From NCBI GenBank assembly GCA_017398725.1, contig JAFQFA010000012.1:1-64000 (forward strand): DNA of 64,000 nucleotides, read 5' to 3'. The notes under the pieces were generated by a model that saw only the letters and a list, made by a program, of their open reading frames with translations, ran no database searches and was not told the origin of the DNA. Position numbers and translations under genes: made by a program. Shown here piece after piece: positions 33,954-42,260 of this stretch; the stretch's first letter is position 1; every line of letters begins with the position of its first letter. This stretch comes from Oscillospiraceae bacterium. Its GTDB lineage: Bacteria > Bacillota > Clostridia > Oscillospirales > Oscillospiraceae.

Positions 33954-34034
33954 AAATCTCAATTTGTCGAACTGTTTGTCGTATAACGCCCTACAATGTG
34001 GATTGGAAACTGTTCGACAAATCAGAATTTACCG
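33954..34034. repeat. MITE-like element, internally deleted copy
   Basis: TTTGTCGAACTGTTTGTCGT and TATAACGCCCTACAATG match the left end of the 30392 copy, then after a deletion the right end reads CTGTTCGACAAATCAGAATT. Terminal repeats are kept, the GGCGGGG core is lost. Confidence 0.7.
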
Positions 34035-34042
34035 GCATAGGA

Positions 34043-34075
34043 AAAGGGCGTTGGCATGTTGTGCCAACGCCCTTT
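34043..34075 (-). terminator. Terminator of the beta-helix protein operon
   Basis: AAAGGGCGTTGGCA and TGCCAACGCCCTTT form a 14-bp stem 8 bases past the stop codon at 34083. Confidence 0.85.
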
Positions 34076-34082
34076 GTGGAAT

Positions 34083-37000
34083 TTATTTGCTGAAAGTGAA
34101 ATCTCTTGCGGTATGGACGTAATCATCGTCGATGGTCAGCTTTACAGTGACGGTGCAACGATAATTGCCAGCTTCCAGAGCATCCAGATCCAGCTGACCC
34201 AGCATAGAACCGGGCTTCTCTGTGAGGAAGCGGCTCATTAGGTATTCCTTGACCACGGATCTGCTTCTGCGGCCGGTGGTCTGCTGAACGATCTCACCAT
34301 TTTCATTGTAAATGGTGATCCGCACAGAGTCCAGATACCGGTTGGCGATGATAGAACCGGTGAACAGGTTCTCAATGGTGTCCTCTTCCAAAGTGTCATC
34401 CACCCAAGTCTCTTCCACAGGGGAGGGATCCCGGAGCTCCTTGATGGTCACAGGGATGTAATGCTGACTAAACAGGGTGCTGAACTTGTAGGTCTTGTCT
34501 ACGCCGCCGATCACATAGATGGTCTCGCCGGTGACGGGGTGCTTTTCAGTTACGTTGGCGTTGATCTGGGTACGGGTCTGCTCCAGCATGGTGATGGTAC
34601 TCTTGGTGCCGTTAATCGTGCCGTCTTCGTTGCGTACCACATTGACGCTGACGACCATACGGATGTGATTACCTCTGGTGGAAGGATACTCCTGATGGAA
34701 AGCAGCATCTGCAGGCTTCAGCATAGCATAAGCCTCGTACATTACTTGCTCACCGTTGGTATCCACCACATACTTGGTGTCCAGCAAACGGTTCGTTTCG
34801 CTGATGGGGGAGTTGAAAGCATAGTTGCCAACCGGCACAACGCCGTAATAAGGATGGCAGGCAGAGGAGGTAGTGCCGTTGAGCGTGGTACTGATCAAGC
34901 TCCATGCGTTGGTCACAGCACCGGAGCAGTCATTGCCTACCCGTCCGCCGTAGCTCTCGTAGTTCAGTGCGGTGGCTTCGATGCCGGTGATGGTGTAGAT
35001 GCCGTTTTCGTCAGGTTTGCCGGCGTACTCAAGGAAGGCGTCCTGCGTACCTGCACCGTAGACATAGGGAAGGCCCTTGTACAGCTTGCCTGCCTCAATG
35101 GTAAAGGAGGCGCCGTTGTCCCGCTCGGTGTTGCCCAGGCCGTAGGTCAAGGTCTTGTCGGACTTCCACAGCAGGGAAACAGACTCGCGCATGTAGGCGA
35201 GGACGGTATCCTGCCGCTCCTTCAGAATGGCTTCTTCTTCAGGGGTGTAGCCGCCGTTTGCCTTGATACGCAGGTTGTAAAGCTTCCAATCGTCTGCGCC
35301 GAAATTACGCACATAGGGATCATAGACCTTGGTGGCAAGGTCGCTTTGCGCAGTTTCCGGGAAGGTATCCCAGTAGGTGTTGATCTCCTGCAGCATGGTT
35401 TTCAGGCTGTGCTGCGCGGTGTTTGTAGCCATTACGGTAATCGGCTCATTATTTACCGTCAGCTTCAGGTAAGCATTGGCGTAAACAGGCATTTCGCCAC
35501 GGGCCTTATTTTCAGAAAGACCCTCTTTCATAATGCCCTTTACCAGCACACTGTTGTACTCGCCGGAGGCAAGCTGATCTTTGGTAGCAGCGGTGTAGAG
35601 AACGGATTTGTTTTTTGCGAAATCCGCATCGGGCATCCCGGACAGGCTCAGCGCCACACCGAAGGTGTCCAGATGTGCCTTTACCGTATCGTCACATACA
35701 AACTTGGCGCTGTAGTACATGCCCAGCTTGTCGGGACGGACGGTGATAGAGGTGATATCTGCGGTGACCGCATGGAAAGTAGCCTTATTGCCGTCGGTGA
35801 TGGCGATAAAGGTCTCGCCTGTAGCGGGAGCGGTGGAAACGGTTTTTACATCCACGCCATCAAAGGTTACTTCCGCGGTGCCGGTGCCGGTCTCTAAAGC
35901 GGAGGAGTCGGTGCCCAACAGCTTGCCGCTGCCGGTGATGGTGGCCTTGTGGCCGTTAAAGTCCACATAGGCGGTGTCGCCGGACTCGATGGTAATGGGG
36001 GCAGTATCGTCCCTGTACAGAACGGCATAACCGCCCTCGCAGGCAGTATCTACAGCCCGATCAGCAGTACGGTGCCAAGAGGTAATGCCTTCCACCACAG
36101 CCTTGGCCCGGGGCAGCATCAGCTTGCCTTCTTCGCCGAAGACGGGCAGGTCGCCGTCATCGGCGCTGCCGTGGATCAGATTGGAGCTGTCAAAGGTGCC
36201 GCCTTGGGTAAAGGTGGTAGTAGCGGCGTCCCAAGTGCCGCACTGAGCGTAGTACTTAGTGGTGTCGCCGGAGGTTACGGCGCAGATGATGTCGCCGGTT
36301 GCCTTGCTGCCGAAGGTATCGGTAAAGGCTGCATAACCGGTCCAGTCGTTAGCCACCCGGAGTCTGGGGTAGTTGGTGGGAACATCAGTGGGATAGCCTT
36401 GCAGGGTGATGTTGTGTACATTGGTTTTTTTGCCGTCCAGATCGCCCACCTGGGCATTACCTGCCAGAACCAAGGTAGCAGGGGTACTGGAGGTGCCTAC
36501 CAACTGGATGGCGTCCATGCCGCCGGCGCCGGCTTTAATAAGGGCATTGCCATGCAGGTACAACTTGCTGCTACCCTGCACACGGATGCCGCTTTTGCCC
36601 AGTTTGGTGTTATTCACTACACCGCCGGACATATTGAAGGTTGCGCCGCCGTATACACAGGCAACAGAGCCTTGGGTGGATGCGGTACCGCTGTTGATCT
36701 GACCGCCGGTCATTGTGAATGTGCCGGCAGCCATGTAAATGGCGCCGCCGTTGGCTGTAGTGCCGCCATTGATTGTGCCGTTGGAGAAAGTCACTTCACC
36801 GGCAGAGGTATGCATGTAGATCGTACCACCCTGTTTTGTGGCGGAGCCGCCGTTGATAACGCCACCGGTGATATTCGTGGAGCTGCCGTTGATACCAATT
36901 GTGCCACCGTGGGTAGCAGAGCCGCCATTGAGCGTGCCGCCGCTGATGGTTAGCGTACCTTTGCAGTAGATGGTACCGCCGTAGTTTTTGACGGAAGCGC

Positions 37001-37982
37001 CGGTAAGTTGCGCATTACCGGAGACCTCAAATGTGCCCGCATTGACATAGGCAACACCGCCGTAGTTGGCGGCTGCGCCGGTGATTTGTGCGTTGCCGGA
37101 AATGCTTGTAGCACCGTCATTTTGGTAAATTGCGCCGCCGGAGCCGCCGCAAGTGCCGCCGGCAACTTGGGCGCTACCGGTGATATTCAAAGAGCCTGCA
37201 CTCAGGTAGATGGCAGCGCCGGAAGAGGAGGATGTGCCGCCGGAGATAGAGCCGCCGTCCATGGTGAAGGTGCCGTTGGCAATATAAACGCAGGGGCCGT
37301 ATTTAGCACTGCCGCCGGCGATAGAACCGCCGTGCATATTGAAGGTGCCGCCGTTACGCAGGTAGATACCGGCATAGGAGCTTTCATTGGCGGCGGCGAG
37401 GTTGAAGGGGGTGATGGTACCGCCGTACATGTTGACCTGACCCTTGTCGTAAACATTGATCACGCCGCCGCGGTTGGCGGTAACTGCTTCGGTCTCATTG
37501 CCCTTGATGGTGATGTTGCCGATGATGTTCAAAGTGCCGTTGGTATAGACACCTACCAGACTGGGGTTGGGGGTGGTGGTGGGGGCGTGACCGCCGGAGA
37601 TGGTGCCGCCGCCGCCGATCAGCCATGTGGTGGTAGTGCCTCGGTTACCAACACGCAGATGACCGGAACCGGTAAAGTTGATATTACCAATTACCAGAAT
37701 GGCTACATCGGATGCGTTGGCACCGATGGCGGAGGTTTTGTCGAAAGTCAGGGTGGTGCCGGCTTTTACCACATAGTGTCCGGACGCGGTGACGATGTCG
37801 TCGTTGATCGTGGTAAGCTCGGTCCATGTTACCACTTCACCGCAGTGGGGGCAGGCGGTGGTTTCGGTGTATGTATCGTTGCTGGGGGTGACCGTGGCTG
37901 CTGCATTAGCGGAGAACACAGCGCAACCGATCAGCAAGGCCAGAACGGCACATACAGATAAAATACGGTTGATTTTTTTCAT
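34083..37982 (-). CDS. Large secreted beta-helix protein with C-terminal NlpC/P60-like module
   Basis: A 1299-residue exported protein. Signal peptide 1-27. Residues about 60-520 are about 20 short repeats (GGTISGG, TFTMTGGQIN, TISGGTLNGG patterns) typical of a right-handed parallel beta-helix. A linker region (about 530-900) has beta-rich segments with GYAVLYRDDTAPITIESGD. The last 400 residues are homologous to the 427-residue lipoprotein encoded just upstream: MRESVSLLW, LEYAGKPDENGIYTITGIEA, then NDCSGA with C1019 and GNH with H1106, a Cys/His pair as in NlpC/P60 peptidases. No wall anchor was seen. Function unknown. Confidence 0.8.
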   Translation of the reverse strand: MKKINRILSVCAVLALLIGCAVFSANAAATVTPSNDTYTETTACPHCGEVVTWTELTTINDDIVTASGHYVVKAGTTLTFDKTSAIGANASDVAILVIGNINFTGSGHLRVGNRGTTTTWLIGGGGTISGGHAPTTTPNPSLVGVYTNGTLNIIGNITIKGNETEAVTANRGGVINVYDKGQVNMYGGTITPFNLAAANESSYAGIYLRNGGTFNMHGGSIAGGSAKYGPCVYIANGTFTMDGGSISGGTSSSSGAAIYLSAGSLNITGSAQVAGGTCGGSGGAIYQNDGATSISGNAQITGAAANYGGVAYVNAGTFEVSGNAQLTGASVKNYGGTIYCKGTLTISGGTLNGGSATHGGTIGINGSSTNITGGVINGGSATKQGGTIYMHTSAGEVTFSNGTINGGTTANGGAIYMAAGTFTMTGGQINSGTASTQGSVACVYGGATFNMSGGVVNNTKLGKSGIRVQGSSKLYLHGNALIKAGAGGMDAIQLVGTSSTPATLVLAGNAQVGDLDGKKTNVHNITLQGYPTDVPTNYPRLRVANDWTGYAAFTDTFGSKATGDIICAVTSGDTTKYYAQCGTWDAATTTFTQGGTFDSSNLIHGSADDGDLPVFGEEGKLMLPRAKAVVEGITSWHRTADRAVDTACEGGYAVLYRDDTAPITIESGDTAYVDFNGHKATITGSGKLLGTDSSALETGTGTAEVTFDGVDVKTVSTAPATGETFIAITDGNKATFHAVTADITSITVRPDKLGMYYSAKFVCDDTVKAHLDTFGVALSLSGMPDADFAKNKSVLYTAATKDQLASGEYNSVLVKGIMKEGLSENKARGEMPVYANAYLKLTVNNEPITVMATNTAQHSLKTMLQEINTYWDTFPETAQSDLATKVYDPYVRNFGADDWKLYNLRIKANGGYTPEEEAILKERQDTVLAYMRESVSLLWKSDKTLTYGLGNTERDNGASFTIEAGKLYKGLPYVYGAGTQDAFLEYAGKPDENGIYTITGIEATALNYESYGGRVGNDCSGAVTNAWSLISTTLNGTTSSACHPYYGVVPVGNYAFNSPISETNRLLDTKYVVDTNGEQVMYEAYAMLKPADAAFHQEYPSTRGNHIRMVVSVNVVRNEDGTINGTKSTITMLEQTRTQINANVTEKHPVTGETIYVIGGVDKTYKFSTLFSQHYIPVTIKELRDPSPVEETWVDDTLEEDTIENLFTGSIIANRYLDSVRITIYNENGEIVQQTTGRRSRSVVKEYLMSRFLTEKPGSMLGQLDLDALEAGNYRCTVTVKLTIDDDYVHTARDFTFSK

Positions 37983-37994
37983 AAATACACTTCC

Positions 37995-39278
37995 TTATGC
38001 TGTAAAATCAAAACTCCGGGCAGTAAATGTCTGGCCGGTGGTAAGACGGGCGGTGACGGTGCATTTGTAATTGCCTGCAGCCAGCTTTGTAAGATCCACA
38101 GAGCCGAGGCATGCACCGGGGTTTTCGGTAACGAACCGGGTCATATCAAAATCCTTGTTGAAGCGGCGTCTTGCCCGGCCGGTGACCTCCTGCAGGGTTT
38201 TGCCGGCTTCATCGGCAATGGTGACGGTGACACAGTCAATGTACCAGTTGGAGGTGATGTTGCCGGTGAAGAGGTTGTCCTTGCCGGGGTTTTCCAGAGA
38301 GTCCTTCACCCAAGGCTCCTCCACAGGACTGGGATCCACCAGTTCCTTCACGGTTACCGGCAGATAGGTGCTGTTATACAGCTCGGAGAAGGTATAAACC
38401 TCGTCAATACAGCCGATGAGATACACCTCTTTGTTCAGCTCCGGGTGGATGTAGCGCTTCTGCTGAGTTTGATTTCTTCTGGATTGCTCCAGCACGGTGA
38501 CGGTGCTGAGTTTCCCATCTACCATATTGCCGTCGTAGACCACATTCACATCCACCACCATCATGGCGTGGTTGCTGCCGCCGGGTGCCTGACGGAACAG
38601 ACAGTCAGCTTTCTGCAGCTGGGCGTAGGCGTTGAACATGGTCAAAAGATCGTTGCTGGTGGTGACCACAGCGGTGTCTGTGATCCGGTTGGTTTCCGGG
38701 CTGATGGTGGGGTTAAAATTATAATCACCCACGGGGATCACGCCGTAATCGCCGAACATGGTGCCGGACATGGAGGTGGTAAAGGATGTGCCGATCTGGC
38801 TCCATGCGTTGGTCAGAGCGCCGGAGCAGTCATTACCTACCCGGGCACCGTAGGATTCATAGTTAACGGCGGTGGCTTCCAGACCGGAAATGGTGTAAAT
38901 GCCGTCCTTGTCCGGTTCCCCGGCGTATTCCAAGAAAGAGTCTTGGGTGCCCACCGCGTAGGCGTAGGGAACGCCTTGATAGATCCGGTCAGCGATCAGG
39001 TACAGCTTAGCTCCGCCGTCTCGGGCGGCAAGTCCGTACACCAACGAGTCCGTCGTTCGCCACAGAAGACTTACGGACTCCCGCATGTAGCTTTCTGCGA
39101 TATCCCGGCGCTGCTGCAGGATCGCTTTTTCCTCTTCCGTCAGTTCTTTCTTGATTGCCTCGGTGGGGGCGGTAGTGCCCTCCGTGGCAGGGGAAGAGGA
39201 GGGCGCGCCGCAGGCAACCAGACTACCCGACAGGGCCAGCGCCAAAGCCGCAGCCATGATTCGTTTTTTTGCTTTCAT
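37995..39278 (-). CDS. Lipoprotein with NlpC/P60-like DCSG module
   Basis: A 427-residue lipoprotein (lipobox LVAC, C23). Residues 50-427 match the C-terminus of the 1299-residue protein along its whole length, including NDCSGAL (C151), SNHAMMVVDV (H237), the TVLEQS segment (possible third catalytic polar residue), the shared VKEL-DPSPVEE-W linker and a final beta domain (LAAGNYKCTVTARL). Cys-His spacing fits papain-like NlpC/P60 amidases, but overall similarity is not typical and the fold needs testing. It is the first gene of the operon; 12 bases separate it from the beta-helix gene. Confidence 0.78.
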   Translation of the reverse strand: MKAKKRIMAAALALALSGSLVACGAPSSSPATEGTTAPTEAIKKELTEEEKAILQQRRDIAESYMRESVSLLWRTTDSLVYGLAARDGGAKLYLIADRIYQGVPYAYAVGTQDSFLEYAGEPDKDGIYTISGLEATAVNYESYGARVGNDCSGALTNAWSQIGTSFTTSMSGTMFGDYGVIPVGDYNFNPTISPETNRITDTAVVTTSNDLLTMFNAYAQLQKADCLFRQAPGGSNHAMMVVDVNVVYDGNMVDGKLSTVTVLEQSRRNQTQQKRYIHPELNKEVYLIGCIDEVYTFSELYNSTYLPVTVKELVDPSPVEEPWVKDSLENPGKDNLFTGNITSNWYIDCVTVTIADEAGKTLQEVTGRARRRFNKDFDMTRFVTENPGACLGSVDLTKLAAGNYKCTVTARLTTGQTFTARSFDFTA

Positions 39279-39427
39279 AGGTGCATTCCTCCTACGGATA
39301 ATTTGCTTATTATATTATATTTGTATCCGGATTGGAAATCTAGGCAAGATAATTGTTTGCTTTTTAGAAATCTTGGTATTTTATAAAAAATGGCTTCGCC
39401 GGTTTTTGAAAAATATTCACAGAAAAC

Positions 39428-39456
39428 TTGCGTTTTATCGCTGCTTTCTGTATAAT
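39428..39456 (+). promoter_or_regulatory. Promoter of the AraC regulator at 39491
   Basis: TTGCGT, 17 bases, TATAAT; the 212-base gap it lies in also contains the start region of the divergent lipoprotein operon. Confidence 0.75.
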
Positions 39457-39490
39457 TGTAATATATGTCTGTGATAAAGGAGGGGAAATT

Positions 39491-40300
39491 ATGAATTTTC
39501 CGCAATTCACAGTTTCGAGATTTGGGTTTTATGATTCCGATGTTGTAAGCATCGGCAACCGGGCGGGAAAATACCGCAGCGTGCTGGGTTATGAGCTGGA
39601 TTTTTTTACGGAGGATCACCCCGGTGGGCAGGATCTGGACGGTACTTTTTATCCTGCCCGGCGTAATTGCGTGGTCCTTGCAAAACCGGGCCAAAAGCGT
39701 GCAATGCACCCGCCCTACCGATGCTGGTTTTTGAACATAGCCACGCAGGATCCGGAATTGCAGGAGCTGTTTGCCCAGCTTCCCACTGTGTCCACCTTGT
39801 GGAATATGGAAGCTGCGGTGAAGCTATTTCAGGAAATGATGGACGTGGAGGACGGAATTTCCATGGAAGGCCGCTTGCGGCTGCAAAGCTGCGTGTGCCG
39901 TCTGATGGCGCTGCTGACCCAGTGCCGGACCGCGCCGGATGGGATCCGTTCCAATGCAGTCCGGCACCAAAAGACGCTCATGGCGGTGGATAAGTATATC
40001 CGGGAGCACTTGGCCGAGGATCTGTCCTTGGAGGTGTTGGCAAGGGTAGCCAATCTGGACCCGACTTATTTCCATAAGCTTTTTACCTCGGTATATGGCA
40101 TGACCCCCGCAAAACGGGTCCTTGGCTACCGGATTTCTGCCGCGAAAAACGGCCTGATCGAAGGTAAATTGCCATTGGACGAACTGGCAGCCAAATGCGG
40201 ATTTTCTTCGCAAGCGTATTTCTGCTACAAGTTCAAAAAGTCGGTGGGTAGTTCCCCCACCCGCTACCGGCAAATTTATTTGAATCGAATGAAAAAGTAA
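39491..40300 (+). CDS. AraC-family regulator, likely control of the divergent surface operon
   Basis: A 269-residue AraC protein, ATG at 39491 after GGAGGGG. Sensor domain: YELDFFTEDHPGG, LAKPGQKRAMHPPYRCWFLNI, NMEAAVKLFQEMM, nearly parallel to the 28006 paralog. DNA-binding: LSLEVLARVANLDPTYFHKLF and LPLDELAAKCGFSSQAYFCYKF. Divergent from the lipoprotein/beta-helix operon with a shared 212-base regulatory gap, hence a probable regulator of it (inference). Confidence 0.88.
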   Translation: MNFPQFTVSRFGFYDSDVVSIGNRAGKYRSVLGYELDFFTEDHPGGQDLDGTFYPARRNCVVLAKPGQKRAMHPPYRCWFLNIATQDPELQELFAQLPTVSTLWNMEAAVKLFQEMMDVEDGISMEGRLRLQSCVCRLMALLTQCRTAPDGIRSNAVRHQKTLMAVDKYIREHLAEDLSLEVLARVANLDPTYFHKLFTSVYGMTPAKRVLGYRISAAKNGLIEGKLPLDELAAKCGFSSQAYFCYKFKKSVGSSPTRYRQIYLNRMKK

Positions 40301-40339
40301 TTTGCCAAAATCCGGGAAAATACTTGCAACTTCATAGCA

Positions 40340-40369
40340 TTGATGGTAATATATACGATAGGTTATAAT
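40340..40369 (+). promoter_or_regulatory. Promoter of the transketolase operon
   Basis: TTGATG, 18 bases, TATAAT, about 20 bases before the GAAGGAGG site. Confidence 0.65.
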
Positions 40370-40388
40370 TATATGAAGGAGGCCAACC

Positions 40389-41234
40389 ATGACTCTCAAC
40401 GAGAAAAAGCAATTGCAGCTGACCGCTTGCAAGGTCCGTATGGGCGTGATCGAATCCACCCATGGTGCCAAGGCCGGTCACCCCGGCGGCAGCCTGTCCG
40501 CTGCGGAGGTATTTACTTACCTGTACTTTAAGGAAATGAACATCGATCCCAAGAATCCCAAGTGGGAAGACCGGGACCGTTTTGTTCTGAGTAAGGGCCA
40601 TACCACCCCCGGCCTGTATTCTGCACTGGCTGAGCGGGGCTTCTTCCCTGTGGAAGATCTGCCCACCTTCCGCCACATTGACTCTTACCTGCAGGGTCAC
40701 CCCAATATGAACACCGTTCCCGGTGTGGATATGTCCACCGGTTCTCTGGGTCAGGGCATCTCTACCGCTGTGGGCATGGCAATGGCTGCCAAGCACACCG
40801 GCAAGCAGAACCGGGTCTACACCCTGCTGGGTGACGGCGAAATTCAGGAAGGTCAGGTTTGGGAGGCATGCATGGCTGCTGCCCACTATAAGCTGGACAA
40901 CCTGTGCGTGATCGTGGATAACAACGGTTTGCAGATCGACGGCGCTGTGGATGCGGTTATGAGTCCTTATCCCATCGTGGACAAGCTGGATGCCTTTGGC
41001 TTCCATGTCCAGCAGGTGGACGGCCATAACTTCGAGGAGCTGGAAGCTGCCTTTGCTACTGCCCGCGGCACCAAGGGCGCTCCCTCTGCCATCGTCATGA
41101 AGACTGTCAAGGGCAAGGGCGTTTCCTACATGGAAAACAATGCCGGCTGGCATGGCAAGGCTCCCAACGATGCCGAGTATGAGCAGGCAATGACCGAGCT
41201 GAAGGCTCAGTACGCAGAACTGGAGGCAATGTAA
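40389..41234 (+). CDS. tktA: Transketolase, N-terminal (TPP-binding) subunit
   Basis: A 281-residue protein equal to the first third of a full transketolase. HGAKAGHPGGSLSAAE binds TPP phosphate, and the GDG...N metal motif is LLGDGEIQEGQVWEA with DNN following. With the next gene it makes the complete enzyme of the non-oxidative pentose phosphate pathway. Split transketolases are common in Clostridia and Archaea. AAGGAGG lies 8 bases before the ATG. Confidence 0.94.
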   Translation: MTLNEKKQLQLTACKVRMGVIESTHGAKAGHPGGSLSAAEVFTYLYFKEMNIDPKNPKWEDRDRFVLSKGHTTPGLYSALAERGFFPVEDLPTFRHIDSYLQGHPNMNTVPGVDMSTGSLGQGISTAVGMAMAAKHTGKQNRVYTLLGDGEIQEGQVWEACMAAAHYKLDNLCVIVDNNGLQIDGAVDAVMSPYPIVDKLDAFGFHVQQVDGHNFEELEAAFATARGTKGAPSAIVMKTVKGKGVSYMENNAGWHGKAPNDAEYEQAMTELKAQYAELEAM

Positions 41235-41235
41235 T

Positions 41236-42174
41236 ATGGCTGAAATGAAGAAAGTTGCTACCCGTGACAGCTACGGTGCCGCTCTGGTAGAGCTGGGCGC
41301 CCAGTGCGAGGATCTGGTGGTTCTGGATGCCGACTTGGCAGGTGCTACCAAGACCTCTGTATTCCAGAAGGCTTACCCCAACCGTCACTATGATTTCGGT
41401 ATTGCTGAGGCCAACATGGTTTCCGCTGCTGCCGGTATGTCTACCGCCGGCTTGGTGCCTTTTGCCTCTTCCTTTGCTATGTTTGCTGCAGGCCGTGCTT
41501 TCGAGCAGGTCCGCAACTCCATCGGCTACCCCCACCTGAATGTAAAGATCGGCGCCACCCACGGCGGTATCTCCGTCGGTGAGGACGGCGCATCCCACCA
41601 GTGCTGTGAGGACTTCGCTCTGATGCGTTCCATCCCCGGCATGACTGTGATCTGCCCCGCGGACGATGTGGAAGCCAAGGCTGCTGTGAAGGCCGCCTAT
41701 GCGCACAAGGGCCCCGTGTACCTGCGCTTTGGCCGTCTGGCTGTGCCGGTATTCCACAGCGAGGACTACAAGTTCCAGATCGGTAAGGGCGAAGTGGTCA
41801 AAGAGGGCACCGATGTTGCCATCATTGCCAACGGCCTGCTGGTTTACGAAGCCATCACCGCAGCCGAGGAGCTGGCACAGGCCGGTATCAATGCCATGGT
41901 GATCAACATGGCTACCATCAAGCCGCTGGATGAGGAGCTGGTTCTGGCTGCTGCCCGTAAGTGCGGCAAGATCATCACCTGCGAGGAGCACTCCATCATC
42001 GGCGGTCTGGGCGAAGCTGTCTGCAGCCTGCTGGCTGAGAAGCTCCCCACCCCTGTTAAGCGGATCGGCGTCAACGATGAGTTTGGTCACTCCGGCCCTG
42101 CTGCAGCCCTGCTGAAGCAGTTCGGCCTCAGCGCTGAGCACATCGTGGAAGTTGCCAAGGACTTCTGCAAGTAA
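41236..42174 (+). CDS. tktB: Transketolase, C-terminal subunit
   Basis: A 312-residue protein covering the pyrimidine-binding and C-terminal domains: DADLAGATKT, the TPP-activating Glu in DFGIAEANMVSAAAG, and GGLGEAVCSLLAEK. Starts 1 base after the partner's stop, so the subunits are coupled one to one. Codon use is strongly biased as in highly expressed genes. Confidence 0.94.
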   Translation: MAEMKKVATRDSYGAALVELGAQCEDLVVLDADLAGATKTSVFQKAYPNRHYDFGIAEANMVSAAAGMSTAGLVPFASSFAMFAAGRAFEQVRNSIGYPHLNVKIGATHGGISVGEDGASHQCCEDFALMRSIPGMTVICPADDVEAKAAVKAAYAHKGPVYLRFGRLAVPVFHSEDYKFQIGKGEVVKEGTDVAIIANGLLVYEAITAAEELAQAGINAMVINMATIKPLDEELVLAAARKCGKIITCEEHSIIGGLGEAVCSLLAEKLPTPVKRIGVNDEFGHSGPAAALLKQFGLSAEHIVEVAKDFCK

Positions 42175-42180
42175 GAAATA

Positions 42181-42209
42181 AAATGCCGGGACGCAAGTCC
42201 CGGCATTTT
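42181..42209 (+). terminator. Terminator of the transketolase operon
   Basis: AAATGCCGGGAC-GCAA-GTCCCGGCATTTT, followed by T-rich sequence. Confidence 0.9.
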
Positions 42210-42219
42210 CAGGTTCAAT

Positions 42220-42252
42220 AAAAGACCGGATGCAACTTGCATCCGGTCTTTG
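42220..42252 (-). terminator. Terminator of the M18 peptidase gene
   Basis: AAAGACCGGATGCAA-CT-TGCATCCGGTCTTT: a perfect 14-15-bp stem, 8 bases past the stop. Confidence 0.88.
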
Positions 42253-42260
42253 CTATTTCA

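Noticed and set aside
36400..37700. Regularly spaced short repeats, considered as a CRISPR or satellite array
   Set aside because: Repeats are imperfect, in frame, and encode beta-helix turns in the 1299-residue protein; no conserved spacer pattern.
34461..37961. Several long plus-strand open frames opposite the beta-helix gene
   Set aside because: They mirror the low-complexity Gly/Thr/Ser repeats of the real gene; composition is that of a complement, and none has a ribosome site.
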